This document shows positions 22,573 to 33,944 of a stretch of 64,000 nucleotides of DNA, in pieces. Each line of letters opens with the position of its first letter. The first letter of the stretch is position 1. The notes under the pieces were generated by a model that was given only the letters and a program-made list of their open reading frames with translations, was not told where the DNA came from and did no database searches. Made by a program: the position numbers and the translations under genes. The DNA lies in assembly GCA_030220185.1 (NCBI GenBank), contig JASPKZ010007528.1, forward strand, positions 1-64,000, read 5' to 3'. This DNA comes from Diploptera punctata (taxonomy: Eukaryota; Arthropoda; Insecta; Blattodea; Blaberidae).

Positions 22573-22715
22573 ATTCAACATGATGCAAAATTATATATAT
22601 TGCATAGATTAAAGGGGATTCTATGCCAATTTTTCTCCATGGTGTTTCAAATTATCCAACAAACTAATTTGATATATTTAAATTAATATTGGCAAGTAAA
22701 CATTATGAGGTTATA

Positions 22716-22925
22716 TCATTTATAGTGAGTGGAGAACATATTTTAACGACTCGCCTCATATAATTTCAAATTTCTTTGATACTGGCAGTTTCAGACAATA
22801 TCTTATCCACTCGTGGAAGCCATGACTGAAGAGGGACAAGATATTGTCTGAAACCGCCGGTATCAAAGAAATTTGAAATTATATGAGGTGAGTCGTTAAA
22901 AATATGTTCTCCACTCACTGTTAAA
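22716..22925. repeat. PLE lineage H palindrome
   Basis: Short inverted pLTR pair (ends GTGAGTGGAGAACATATTTT and complement), centred at about 22810. The right arm contains a complete hammerhead. The left arm lacks the CTGANGA strand. Confidence 0.8.
22823..22865 (+). ncRNA. hammerhead ribozyme, PLE lineage H
   Basis: Helix I is TGA/TCA (22823-22825 with 22863-22865). The core CTGAAGA is at 22826-22832, with extra G22833. Helix II is GGACAA/TTGTCT (22834-22839 with 22844-22849). GAAA is at 22850-22853. Helix III is ACC/GGU with loop GCC. H17 is A22862. Core residues are complete. Confidence 0.72.
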
Positions 22926-22929
22926 CTAA

Positions 22930-24018
22930 TTTGATGTTGAGTAATCTGCCCATTTTCTCATCCTAACTTGTCCATTTTGCTCTCCTAACGAAATAAAATG
23001 AGTATACAAGACTCCCGGCATAGAACAGCCGATGTAATCGAAAAGGGAAAAACTTTAGAATAATTCAACCAAAGAATTTACAGAATAGCAGTGCATCCGT
23101 GCAAACTTAAATATCTCTAAAATTGGTATGACCAATCTTGACAATTGAATGTCCATTCTTGTTTATAAGAAATGGATGTACACCAACCTGCACTTCATAA
23201 TCTAAAAAAATTAATTACATATTATTTAATAAACTAATCTGATGTATCATCAGAAGCTAACAAATTGAAGTGAGTGAATATCCATTTCTTAAAATATGTT
23301 TTGGAATTAATTACAAATATTGGTCATACCAATTTCACATATATGCCCTGCCATTTGTCAGAAGTTTCATTATGCATTTGCATATGCACGCTACAATTCA
23401 GGTAGAACTTGGGGGAAAAAATCATTGAGAGAGAAATGCAATTTGCATACATAAATTTTAATAACATTGTAAAAACCTTGTAAAATGTTTAAAATACTAT
23501 GAATTGTTAGTAAAAATGAAAAAAAAAAAGCTTAGTGCAAAAGTGTAATAAAAATGTATGGAAAGTTCAGCCTTCAGAAAGTACCATGTCATGAGTACCA
23601 AGGATGAACTAGAGTAATTCAATAGACAAGCTATTTTGGATAACTTCATAAAGCTTAAGAATAAACTATCTTAAAATATGTAGAATGATGTAGCAATTTA
23701 TAACAAACTTAAAATGGATGAATAAGTCATTCAAGAACAGTGACTTATCCTTCATAATAATTAGAATTAAAATTATTTATTGCAAAAATTACATATTTCA
23801 AATATTTAACAAACAGAAAATATTGAATTTTTTAAGTATTTTAATATATTTGGATACTTTTAGAACCTGAAAAATCCAGACTGTAACAAATTAAAATCTG
23901 TGTTACTTTAGTATTCACCTATTACTATTTATTAGTTTGATTTTTTCCAAAAAAGTACATAAGGATAATAGCACTAATACAGAACTTCTAAAAATGGATT
24001 TAGGTCCTTCATCAACTG

Positions 24019-24064
<46 letters not shown>

Positions 24065-24490
24065 ATGAAGATTTAATTTATAAAACATTACTTTTTACTC
24101 ATGATATTATCCTTTAAAAACCTAAATTTCTGACTGCATCAATTGATAATACTTTATTAACTCTATATTTTTTGGCATCAAGAAAATGTACGAATTCAAA
24201 AAATTGTTTGGATCACGTCCGCATGTCCAATATGGTGAATTTGATATCGAAATTACCCAACGTTCTCGTGATACGATATAAATTACTTATTAAGACTGAA
24301 AGATACTTATTTTATTGTAGCATATTAACAAATGGGATATTATAATATCCACATTGATGTGAATACAAATAGCATTGTAATTTAGAAATATATATTCTAT
24401 TTACAAGCATTCTGAATCTTTTAAAAACCATCATTCTATGCTATGGCAACAGAGCGGCTACTTTGCCGGTTCTTTGTTTGATAAGAAATA
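22930..24490. other. no gene seen; AT-rich intron with (AT)n microsatellite
   Basis: ENOPH1 intron 1. A pure (TA)n run of about 45 bases lies at 24017-24060. Otherwise this is unassigned AT-rich DNA; 23380-23450 shares short similarity with 19620-19720. Confidence 0.5.
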
Positions 24491-24497
24491 GATTTAC

Positions 24498-24605
24498 CTT
24501 TACAAAGCTGATGGAGGTGGTGGTCCCTTCTATATCAATAAGTACAATGCTTGCTTTTTGAATCGAATCGTCGATATCTTTAATTCTTTTTTCTCCAACT
24601 GCCAT
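24498..24605 (-). CDS. ENOPH1: enolase-phosphatase E1, exon 1 (start of gene)
   Basis: ATG at 24605-24603; 36 codons end in phase 0 before donor GTAAAT. It encodes a hydrophilic start (MAVGEKRIKDIDDSIQ), then IVLIDIEGTTTSISFVK. DIEGT is HAD motif I, holding the nucleophilic and acid/base aspartate and glutamate region. ENOPH1 converts 2,3-diketo-5-methylthiopentyl-1-phosphate to the acireductone with loss of phosphate, in the methionine salvage pathway. The 100 bases upstream are locally GC- and CpG-richer (24640-24740), as expected for a promoter. Exons 2-4 follow at 9786, 6799 and 6085. Confidence 0.95.
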
Positions 24606-25385
24606 ATTAAATCTTCACACAATCTAGTATTAAATTCAACGGCCGAACCTTCTTCCACAGCTCGATTCCTCCTGCCCCCCTCGCGGACGAACATAAAGCC
24701 AATAAGAGGTCTTCAGATTTTACGTTAAAAACGGAAGTGCTCCGGCGATGGAACTATTTTCAACAAAACATTCTTAAATTAAGATAACAAAATCGATGTA
24801 ATATCTTTCCATTCCCTCTAGATCTTCATTATTAGTTCAAAATCATACATTATAAAAATTTCAAATTGTATTTCGTATCGTTTTGTATAGTAGTTAACAT
24901 CAATATTTACAAACGTCACTTCCGGCTTAGCGCCAATTAATATTTTTAATTTACGAAATAATAAATTATACGAAAAGTATTACCTTCATTAAAGTATATA
25001 TAAAGATACTACAAAAATAACATTTATAGGATATATAAAACTGCAAATAATACTTAATGGAAATTATTGTATACAAATAGACTCCTGTCAAATTGACATA
25101 GCGGGAAATATGAATACCGGTACATAAACACACTGATTCCGCACAATATAATTGTTATTTTAAATCATATTAATTGAGATTAATAATACGCCAAGAGCCC
25201 ATCTACATTAGTAACTGTTTAAACAGAATAGATAACTTTTCCTTATAGTGTGCCAGATTATCCAATAAATTGTAAACTAGTCTGAATTACATCAACTTGC
25301 CCATTTTCTAACCAGGCACACAATAGTCTTAACATGTATTTGCCTTCATTTTATCATGCATCTGGTCCTTTCAATCTAGGGTTCT
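24606..25385. promoter_or_regulatory. 5' flank of ENOPH1 (putative promoter region)
   Basis: A CpG-containing stretch (about 24640-24745) stands out from the AT-rich surroundings and lies immediately upstream of the ENOPH1 start. No TATA box position can be assigned. No divergent gene is seen to its right. Confidence 0.4.
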
Positions 25386-25389
25386 ATTA

Positions 25390-25920
25390 ACTAACTCACT
25401 GGCACTATCCAACCCGTAGGTTCATGGCCGCGCGGATATAAACTCTCCATACATCCCTATCCTGAGCTAACGTTTTCCAATCATCGCCTGTATGATCTAC
25501 TTCCCTCAAATCATTGTTAATGTTATTCTCCCACCTCATGCTTGGTCTACCGACTGGGCGTTTTCCCTCTGGTTTTCCTACAAGAAGCTTCCATGCACGT
25601 CATTCGTGCCACATGTCCTGCCCATCACTCTCTGTGAGACTTAACTCTTCATATTATATCTGGCTTCCTATAAAGATCATGTAGTTCACAGTTATGTAGT
25701 CTTCTCCTTTCACCTGTCTGTTCATCTCTCTTTGGTCCAAAAATTTTCCTAAGAACTTTATTCTCAAATATCCGTAATCTCCTTTCCTCCCTTAAAGTAA
25801 GAGTCTATATTCTACCATATAACTGGTAGAATAACAGTTTTATATATTTTCAGTTTAATGTTTTTTAAAAGGAGTTGGGACGTCAAGAGTCCCTGTAATG
25901 CATTTCCAAACTGTTTAAGG
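25390..25920 (-). mobile_element. L-A non-LTR, 3' end
   Basis: Inverted copy of the L-A C-terminal coding end and 3' terminus (SERGHVARM-like, GRPSMRWENN on the minus strand), with the start CACTGGCACTATCCAACCC. It is 5'-truncated near 25920. Confidence 0.8.
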
Positions 25921-26176
25921 GTCTATTAGCGGAATCAATTGCAATCTAGTCATCAGATTAACAATGAATTACTTTTCGTCTTATTTTTGTTGAATCACAG
26001 TTGTCTTATAACATTTAAGACATTCTCTCCTGATGTTTATGGAATTGTAACCTATTTCTGAGGTTACAGCACCTTGATGGCAGAGTTACATTACCCCGAT
26101 GATATAATGGGTAACAAATTATACTGAACCCAGTGATTTAGTTGGGGAGGCGGAAGAAATATGGATGACAACATAG

Positions 26177-26470
26177 TCCACCGCTGTGGTCTCAAGGTAG
26201 CATGTTGAGTTGTCACGCAGAAGGCCTGGGTTTGATCCCTGGTCCAGACAAGTTTTGTGAGTGATGCTTTTTTTCGGGGTTTTTCCTCACCTGTAAGACA
26301 AATGTCAGAAAGATTTGAGGCACAAACGGTCCCCAAACATCATCCGCTATCATCTTCATCACCATCCACAGGTGTGGAAAGCAACGGGAAGCTAGCACAT
26401 CTATAATTCCCTAGGAAAGCTGCAAAGCATAGCATGAAAATGTTATGGTTGCAGTGAATGCATTAGCAAG
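26177..26470 (+). repeat. SINE family 1
   Basis: Copy of the 22228 family: head GTCCACCGCTGTGGTCTCAA, then the CCTCACCTGTAAGACAAATG body. The 3' part is truncated. Confidence 0.8.
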
Positions 26471-26559
26471 CATTCACAATATCACACAGATGTGATGAAA
26501 CCATTATCTGCAAGAAAATTAAAAAAATATGAGCCGAGTCTAAATCCCTAACTCATAAT

Positions 26560-27430
26560 AACTTATTGCTTTGTTTCAATATTTTTATTATTCATTTCAT
26601 ACGTCTCAATGATGGATAAATAATATTTGAAGAGAAAAATTATATGCCCAGACTGGGGTTTTGAACCCAGAACCTTTTGCACTCTAGGTGAATGCTCTAC
26701 CAAGTCCAATCTAAACACCAACTTCTCTCTTATATCTTGTAAGCCCATGTTTCCCTTAACAGAGATTTAGGCACTCTCCCCCTATAGGGAAGAATTTGAA
26801 CCATACTAATTTAGTTACACTTGTTTTCGTATAGACGTCATTTTGAGTGGTCCGTGATCAGCGTTCCGCCTCATACTGACATCCAGGAAACCAAGGTAGT
26901 ACTAGGACGTGAAAATTTTGCTTAGAGGCCTTTGCATTCAGGCTTAAGGATTTTTTACGAGCCTGAAAATCTTCAGACTCGGGACCCACGGCTTAAAGTC
27001 CCTCCCGGAGGACTTGCTCCTTGGATTTCTCATCCTAAAAAATCCATCGACCCCGGCAGGGTTTGAACCCGTGACCCTTGGGACCAGAGGCAAGGAGCAT
27101 AACCACCAGTCCACCGCTGTTAATTCCCACGCACCGAACGCTATGAAACCTTTGCTTCTCTCTTGCAAATGGTGACTTCTTTATAAAGAAGACATTTAAT
27201 TGGGAATTTTACATTACTTTATAAAACTTCTTTTGAAGCAAAGGCTTAATAGCATTCGGTGCGCAGGAATTAACAGCACATATAAGAGAGAAATTTGCAT
27301 TTAGATTGGAGTTTCTCAGATAGTTCAGTTGGTAGAGCATTCACCTAGAGTGTGAAAGGTCCTGGGTTAAAACCCCAGTCTGAGCCTATAATTTTTCATA
27401 AGTAATGCCACGAGTGATTTCCAAATTATC
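26560..27430. mobile_element. tRNA-capped palindromic element with SINE 3 inserted
   Basis: The left tRNA-like arm (minus, about 26645-26720) and the right arm (plus, 27310-27390; GGTAGAGC and GGTTAAAACCCC) enclose a central inverted repeat (27125-27290; AACGCTATGAAACC against its complement). SINE family 3 (26745-27125) interrupts the left arm. The outer tail TAAGTAATGCCACGAGTGAT follows the right arm. Confidence 0.65.
26745..27125 (-). repeat. SINE family 3 (tRNA-headed)
   Basis: Minus-strand copy: head at about 27115 (GGTGGTTATGCTCCTTGCCT, GGTTCAAACCCTGCC), body with TCCTCCGGGAGGGACTTTAA, 3' end CATGGGCTTACAAG. Other copies are at 33570, 48703 and 59240. Confidence 0.82.
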
Positions 27431-27719
27431 GATAAATTAATAATATTTATAATATTTATTTTAATTAATAATAATATTTTCAAAAAGGCAAAAATTCTGT
27501 GCTGTAACACAGGATTATGAGGATCTGGAACATATGAGTCGAAAACTCATAGAAGAGTATTTAAAAGTAAATTTGAATAAATAATTTTATTTATCTTGTG
27601 ATGATAAAAAGAAAGATTTAATTCTGGAAGATGGAATGGGATGTATCAAATGATGTGAACAATGTAATTAACTGAGGATCAAAATTAACTCAAGTGTACC
27701 CAAGAAAATTACATAAAAT

Positions 27720-28290
27720 ATAGAATTCAAAAAGGCAAAAATTCTGTTAACTAATAATAAAGTTAACACCCCAGACAACAAAAAATCTGGAATTTATCAA
27801 ATTGATTGCAACAGGATATATATAGGAAAAACAAAAAGGAACTTGGAAACTCGTAAAAAAGAGCACTTCAGAAATATAAAGAATGGAAAAATTGAAAAAT
27901 CAGCTATAGCAGCACATAGTTTATTAGAGCATCATAGAATTGAAAAAGAAACAAAACTTTTGAAACGTCTATCCAAACCTTTGGATTTAACAGTTTGGGA
28001 AAAAATATATATTAAAAAAAACCATACTAGAACCATGAACTTCGAGATTCCAGACAAACTGAGCTTAATTACAAAGTTCTTCAAAAATACAACAGATGGC
28101 AGTTTAGAAAATGATTCCTTCAAAAGAACACCAGATGGCAGTTTAGAAAATAATTCCTTCAAAAGAAAAAATTGACAGTCATGAAAACAGCTGAGGACGG
28201 TGATGATGGTCGCTGATACTGCAGTGCTGTGTTTAAAAAAAACATAGAAGTATGAGGTAAGAAGAAATCACCATTCATTTAATTCTTTTC
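27720..28290 (+). mobile_element. PLE lineage E fragment: GIY-YIG, 13-residue repeats, pLTR
   Basis: It codes for YIGKTKRNLETRKKEHFRN and the remaining nuclease domain (27825-28060), then a tail with two near-identical TPDGSLENNSFKR-type units. The pLTR follows with a decayed hammerhead (CTGAGGA; GATA for GAAA). Confidence 0.8.
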
Positions 28291-28299
28291 AAAAAGGCA

Positions 28300-29330
28300 G
28301 ATCGGTAATAACAATGTTAAACACAGTTTTGTGGGATAAGAACATAAAAATAGATACCAAATTACAAATTTATAAATCCATAATTCGAAGCACACTAACA
28401 TAAGGAGCAGAAACTTGGCAGTTGAATAAAAATTTGAGTTTAAAACTTATGTCTACTGAAATGGATTGTTTTATACGCTCAACTACACGTTCTAAAGTGG
28501 AAAAAATCAGAAATACAATCATCAGACAACAAATGAAAGTCCAAAATTCAATATTAGATTTTGTAAGATAAAGACACTGGGCAGGACATGTTGCACGTAT
28601 GGGGAATGAAAGACTTGCATGGAAGCTTCTTGTAGGAAAGTCAAGAGGGAAAACGCCCAGTTGGTAGACTAAGAATGAGGTGGGAGAATAACATTAACTA
28701 TGATTTGAGGGAAGTAGAGTATACAGGGAATGATTGGAAAAGCATTAGCTCAGGATAGGGATGTATGGAGAGCTAATGTCCGCGTGGCCATGAATCTACG
28801 GGTTCGATAGTGCCAGTGAGTAAGTAAGTAAGTAAGTAAGTAAAGGCACTAGAATGGTACGGTCACATACATAGAATCATCATCATCATAATTGGCTCGA
28901 CAACCCCATGTGGGCCTTGGCCACCTTCAGAAGCTTATGCCAGACTTCCCTGTTCTGTGCTTTATTCTTCCAGTTTTTTTTATTTTTAAAATCTTAATGT
29001 CTTGAATTATACCATCCTCCCATCTTAATTTAGGTCTTCCAACTTTTCTGGTTGCTCATTGTAAATTCTTTTTGTAATCCTTTTGTTGTCCATGCGACAC
29101 ATACGTAGAATGCCAGAGAAAAGATTACCCAGACAAGCTTTGCAATGGAATCCACCTGGGAAAGGAAAGAGAGGTCCACCTAGATTTAAATGGATGGATG
29201 ATGTAAGAAGAGGTGTGAGGGAGATAGGTCTGGAAGAATTGGAATGGGAAGATAGAGAAGAATGGAGAAAGAAAATTAAAAATTTAAAAAGCTTCGGGCA
29301 CAGGAAGATGTTTTATTACATTGTAAACCT
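28300..29330 (+). pseudogene. non-LTR family L-C RT fragment with two nested insertions
   Basis: L-C coding text occurs at 28300-28570 (LQIYKSIIRSTLTYGAETWQ-like), 28843-28873 (LEWYGHIHR) and 29085-29290 (RMPEKRLPRQALQWNPPG, KGKRGPPRFKWMDDVRRGVR). A 5'-truncated L-A 3' end (about 28572-28842) separates the first two blocks. A minus-strand 3' end of a further family (28877-29083, L-D) separates the last two, flanked by a 13-base duplication CACATAC(A/G)TAGAAT. Confidence 0.75.
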
Positions 29331-29625
29331 GTTTATAAATAAATTAATAACATTTCATTCTTTGTGCAATCAATTAATTTATTATTTTAAACATTAAATT
29401 CATTAAGAATGACAACAACTACATGTCTAAGAGTATAATAATACTAAGAGGTCTATTTCAAAAAGTATTTCACCTTTACACTGGGTGTCAGTCATCTTGG
29501 AACACAAGATTATGTCAATAGCAAACCCGCAGAAGCCTATCCCAAGCCAGATTGAAAAAGGGTGAGGGGGAACAGTAACAATGGTGAAATCAAATGTTTC
29601 TTACCTCTCCTCATATAAAGCTTCT

Positions 29626-29672
29626 AAGTAGATCGCGATTTCGAGACCACAACGGTCTCATCTTCAGTACTT
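29626..29672 (-). ncRNA. hammerhead ribozyme, PLE lineage B (left arm)
   Basis: Minus strand: helix I AAGTA/TACTT (29668-29672 with 29626-29630). Core CTGAAGA at 29661-29667, extra T at 29660. Helix II GAGACC/GGTCTC (29654-29659 with 29643-29648). GAAA at 29639-29642. Helix III AU/AU with loop CGCG. H17 is C at 29631. All core residues are intact. Confidence 0.78.
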
Positions 29673-30042
29673 TTTTGGCGACTGATGTTATGTCGATCGG
29701 AAGAAACTCTTCTTCTTCCCTCTGTTGGTGGACCGATGAACCTCTGGATCAAGTCAGAATTTGCGGGAATTTTGAAGTTCATAAGTTTTCCTTTGTTTTT
29801 CTGAATGTGGATTTTTTCCCAAACCGTGAGTTCCTTTTGTTTATCTATTTGTTAAATTAGACTGGCTTTTGATTCAATTAACTGAAAAATTGTGGGGAAA
29901 AAATCCACATTGAGAAAAACAAAGGAAAACTTACGAACTTCGAAATTCCCACAAATTCTGACCTGATCCAGAGGTTCATCAGTCCACCAACAGAGGGAAG
30001 AAGAAAAGTTTCTTCCGATTGACATAACATCAGTCGCCAAGA

Positions 30043-30089
30043 AAGTACTGAAGATGAGACCATTATGGTCTCGAAATCGCGATATACTT
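30043..30089 (+). ncRNA. hammerhead ribozyme, PLE lineage B (right arm)
   Basis: Helix I AAGTA (30043-30047) with TACTT (30085-30089). Core CTGAAGA 30048-30054, extra T30055. Helix II GAGACC (30056-30061) with GGTCTC (30067-30072). GAAA 30073-30076. Helix III AU/AU with loop CGCG. H17 is A30084. The degenerate copies near 50.9 and 51.2 kb have helix I AAGTT/AACTT, a compensatory change. Confidence 0.78.
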
Positions 30090-30179
30090 AGAAGATTTAT
30101 ATGAGGAGAGGTTAGAAACATTTAATTTCACCATAAATTAAACCTCATAGTGATTATTTCCTATAAAAGTTAAAAGTAA

Positions 30180-30400
30180 CAACCTTGTTAAAAAACCTGG
30201 GTTCAGCTCGCCCTGCTGATAGTACTCAGTTGTCTGGGTACAGGCACTGCTGCCTTAAAGGCAGACGTTCGCTTGTCAAAAGCTAAGGAAAGAAAACCTT
30301 GAAAACAAATAACCTGGTCCTCCAGGTCGGGGGTTGTAGCGATGGGCTAGTTCCCCTTCTTACATAAAAATCAGGCAATGCTAAAAGGTCATAAGAATTA
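30180..30400 (+). mobile_element. non-LTR 5' region fragment
   Basis: Shares text with 42240-42640 (GTTAAAAAACC, GATAGTACTC, CCTGGTCCTCCAGG, GGGCTAG/CAGCTCCCC). It is probably the leader region of one of the non-LTR families. No ORF. Confidence 0.5.
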
Positions 30401-30545
30401 AATTAATCGTGATTATTTCATACCTCATACTTCTTTAAATACAGCACTGCAGTATCGGCAATTTCTTATCACCATCATCAGCTGTTCTCATGATTCAATC
30501 GTATGAGGTATAAAATAATCACGATTAATTTAATTCTTATGAATT
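30397..30545. repeat. PLE lineage E short palindrome
   Basis: The left (minus) pLTR with GATA-type hammerhead remnant meets a very short right arm (CGTATGAGGTATAAAATAAT). The centre lies at about 30500. Confidence 0.7.
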
Positions 30546-30724
30546 TGAACCTCATAATGTTAAAAATTCCCAAATTTAATATATAAATGCCAAAATGCCC
30601 AATCAGTGGTGGAGCAAAATACATTTGGGCTGAAGGATAACTACTGTAATGTAGAGAAAATCCTTAATAAAAAACATTTCAATAGAAACAACTTTCCATT
30701 TCTATGACATACATCGAACTCATA

Positions 30725-30845
30725 GTTTCATGGCTGCAAGGACATAAGTTCTCCATATATCTCTATCCTGAATGAATGTTTTCCAATCATCCCCTGTATA
30801 ATCTACTTCCCTCAAATCATGGTTAATGTTATTCTCCCACCTCAT
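30725..30845 (-). mobile_element. L-A non-LTR 3' end fragment
   Basis: Inverted copy of the last about 120 bases of L-A (text beginning GTTTCATGGCTGCAAGGAC, ending TTCTCCCACCTCATT). Confidence 0.7.
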
Positions 30846-30849
30846 TCAA

Positions 30850-31420
30850 TTGGGAATCAAGGAGAAGCCAAAGGCCCTGGGTTCAAACCCCAGTCTGAGC
30901 GTATAATTTTTCTCTTCAAATATAATTTATCCTTCAGTGAGAAGTGTTAAATTAATAATAAAAACATTGAAAGGAGCCCTACTGGCTTTATAAAGTAGTG
31001 TTTAAATTCCCAATAAATGTCTTCTGAATATAGAAACAATTGGCTAGCCCATATTCAGCGCATGGATCGTCACAGAATACCAAAACAAATTCTTCACTAC
31101 ATTCCTCGAGGCAGAAGATCTGTGAGTCGACCTTTTCGGAGATGGCGGGAGACTGTAACGGGCCACTGGGCCTAATACTTGAAAGGACGATGATGATGAT
31201 AAATGTCTTCTTAAAGAATAAGCTGCCATTTGCGTGATCGAGCAAATACACGTAAGCATTCGGCGATCGGGAATTAACAGTGTATATAAGAAAAAAATTT
31301 GTATTTAGATTGGAGTTTCTCAAGTAGCTCAGTGGTAGAGCATTTGCCTAGAAACCCAAAGGTCCTGGGTTCAAACCCCAGTCTGAGCGTATAATTTTTC
31401 TCTTCAAATATAAGGAGAAT
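30850..31420 (+). repeat. two tRNA-like arms flanking a non-LTR 3' end
   Basis: A tRNA-like half (30860-30905; GGGTTCAAACCCCAGTCTGAGC) with its tail (30906-30970), and a complete tRNA-like arm (31310-31390; GTAGCTCAGTGGTAGAGC and GGGTTCAAACCCC). Between them, 31005-31200 is a non-LTR C-terminal end (GRRSVSRPFRRW) with a (GAT)n tail. Confidence 0.6.
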
Positions 31421-31589
31421 GGAGTTGGTGGGCAACAAGATTGCTATTATTACTACTGCTTGTTTTGAGAGTTAAAATATTTACTTTAAGAATGATAAAA
31501 AGATATATACTTTTGAAATAGACCTCAGATATAATACAGGATCTTGCCCCATTAATTTTAAAATCAAACAATAAAATACATTTGTGGAT

Positions 31590-31700
31590 ATTGTTTATTT
31601 TTTTATTTCACTCACCTCATACTTGTTAACTCCTCGCAATGAAGTATGAGGTGAGTGAAATAAAAAATAAACAATATTAAAAAACCTCATAGTGTTATTT
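31590..31700. repeat. minimal PLE palindrome
   Basis: Two inverted pLTR tips (TTTCACTCACCTCATACTT and complement) joined with about 18 bases between. No hammerhead strand is left. Confidence 0.7.
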
Positions 31701-31809
31701 CCTATCTACATAACTTAATACATTTGTGGAGTTTAAAACAGCGAATGCCACCTTTTATAATCACATGGTGTTCTGTACACACTGGCGCTAAAATAATTAC
31801 AAAGTTACG

Positions 31810-32970
31810 TAGACTTTCACGGCAGGTGTTTTGATTCATGTATTTTATGTCTTTCGGGCTAAATGGCCATGGTTTGGTTTTATTAACACTCGACGTTTCA
31901 TCTACTACTGCGGTAGACATCCTCAGGACATTCTGTGTCCTCTTTGACCTCTTAACTCTTCAAATGTCAGCTGCAGACTGGCTGTGCATTGGAAATCGTG
32001 TCCTTATTTATAGTAGAGTATTGTGTGGTGATGTTTTCTACACGGTCCATTACTTTGGAGCTATTTTTTCTGATTGGTTGTCACTGGCGTAAGTCATAGG
32101 TTTTATTCTCGTGTTATATAATGCCAGTATCCAAATATTATCAATCTTCATAGTTTCTTTTTTTTTTTGTCCAAACCACAACATTACTACACCAGACTTC
32201 ATAGAGAGGCTATTGAAATTTACAAACACAAAAATTCCTTTAAACAAAAAGAAACTATGAAGATTAATAAAATTTGGATTTTTTTTTTTAATGTCCCAGG
32301 TTTGTTTTTCGACATTCCTGGTTTCTCTCCTGGCATGGCGTACTTGTAACCCACTTCTGAGGTTGGGGCGCCTGGAAGGCGGGGTTACGTTGCCCCAATG
32401 ATATGATGGGTGATGATGATAATGGTGCGCCAGGAGAGTCCCTAATCCTAAGCTTAACCTAAGATGAATATGAATGATGATGATTGCGATGGCCATATGA
32501 TTTCGGGGACCGTTTGGACCTTAAAGTTTTCCTGACATTTGTCTTACAGGTGAGGAAAAACCCCGATAAAAACCTCACCCAGAAAAACTGTCCCGACCGG
32601 GGATCGAACCTGGGCCCGCTGCGTGACAAGGCAGCATGCTACCCCGAGACCACATCGGTGGTAAATTTGGATTCTGGCATTATATAACACGAGAATAAAA
32701 CCTATGACTTATGCCAGTGACAACCAATCAGAAAATAGCTCCAAAGTAAGAGACCGTGTAGAAAACATCACCACTCAATAGTCAACTATAAATAAGGACA
32801 TGATTTCCAACACACAGCCAGTCTGCAGCCGACATTTGAAGAGTTAAGAGGTCAAAGAGCATGCAGAATCTCCTGAGGATGTCTACCGCAGTAGTAGATG
32901 AAACGTTGAGTGTTAATAAAACCAGACCACGGCCATTTAGCCTGAAAGATATAAAATACATGAATTAAAT
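31810..32970. repeat. PLE-type palindrome with SINE 1 inserted near its centre
   Basis: Arms 31810-32250 and 32685-32970 are inverted copies. Both contain a hammerhead-like core: CTGAGGA plus T, helix II GTCTAC/GTAGAT, GAAACGT, plus strand from 32873 and minus strand around 31890-31930. H17 is G, so cleavage is not expected. SINE family 1 (32345-32662, minus) sits between the arms. Confidence 0.65.
32345..32662 (-). repeat. SINE family 1
   Basis: Minus-strand copy; head at about 32655 (ACCGATGTGGTCTCGGGGTA), B box GGTTCGATCCCC, body CCTCACCTGTAAGACAAATG. Confidence 0.82.
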
Positions 32971-33399
32971 TACAAAGTTATTTTATTTTCATCATAGCTT
33001 CAGTCATTCCCATAGCCAAGTGTTTTAAGGCATGCACAGCTAAGAGACTTGCACTGGTTTCCCACGAGGGAACAAATTTCTCATGGAATGTTGGTCAGTG
33101 TGGGAGCAGACACCTATTGGCTCTTAAAGTGATCCTCATCAAAACAAAACCATGTGACATGCTCGCTTTTCATTGGTTATGTACACCAACATACAATGTA
33201 GTAGCAGTAAATATGCAAAAAATTAGTTCCCTTCATTAATTAAAAATATGTCCTCTGAATTTACTTGTTATTCTTCTGATGCAACAAAATGGCTGAAGGT
33301 GTTGAGTCTTCTGTTGCCATCTAATTTTTAAAACACAAGTCTGGCAAACCTTTGACTAGTGGTAAAAAAACAGTTATTTTAAATGTATATTAAATTAAT

Positions 33400-33565
33400 G
33401 TTGGGAAGAAAACATCATGAGATATAATTATTGAAATTCGTCAGAGAACATTTTTTTTAAACTTATCTCGTAAATTTGAAAACTGGATTTTCGTAAAAAA
33501 ACACAACATTTATGATGTGAGTTTAAAAAAAACATTCTCCGATTAATTTCAATATTTTCTTCTTC
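33400..33565. repeat. short PLE palindrome, decayed
   Basis: Inverted ends (ATTGAAATTCGTCAGAGAAC and a diverged complement) about 120 bases apart. No hammerhead core is recognisable. Confidence 0.55.
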
Positions 33566-33569
33566 TTGT

Positions 33570-33900
33570 ATGCTCATGTTTCCCTTAACAGAGATTTAGG
33601 CGCTCTCCCCCTATAGGGAAGAATTTGAACCATACAAATTTACTTATACTAGTTTTCACATAGATGTCATTTGAGTGGTCCGTGGTCAGCGTTCCGCCTC
33701 ATACTGACATCTAGGAAACCAAGGTAGTACTAGGACGGGAAAATTCAGTTAATTTTGCTTAGAGGCCTTTTTATTCAGGCTTAAGGATCTTTCAGGAGGC
33801 TGAAAATCTTCAGACTCGGGACCCATGGCTTAAAGTCCCTCACGGAGGACTTGCTCCTTGGATTTTTCCATCCTAAAAAAATCCATCGACCCCGGCATTT
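33570..33900 (-). repeat. SINE family 3
   Basis: Minus-strand copy lacking the tRNA-like head (ends at GATGGATTTTTTTAGGATGG). It shares TCCTCCGTGAGGGACTTTAA and the CATGAGCATACAAG end. Confidence 0.8.
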
Positions 33901-33944
33901 AAAAAAAAATCAAAATGAGAAGTAACACTATGAGATAATTACAT

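Larger units (their letters stand above)
29583..30150. repeat. PLE lineage B palindrome (inverted pLTR pair)
   Basis: Each arm carries the C-terminal coding tail and a pLTR ending ATGAGGAGAGGTAAGAAACA. The arms are joined at about 29880. Both arms keep complete hammerheads (29626-29672 minus and 30043-30089 plus). Confidence 0.85.

Noticed and set aside
24017..24060. (TA)n run as a regulatory element
   Set aside because: A plain microsatellite inside an intron; nothing links it to regulation.
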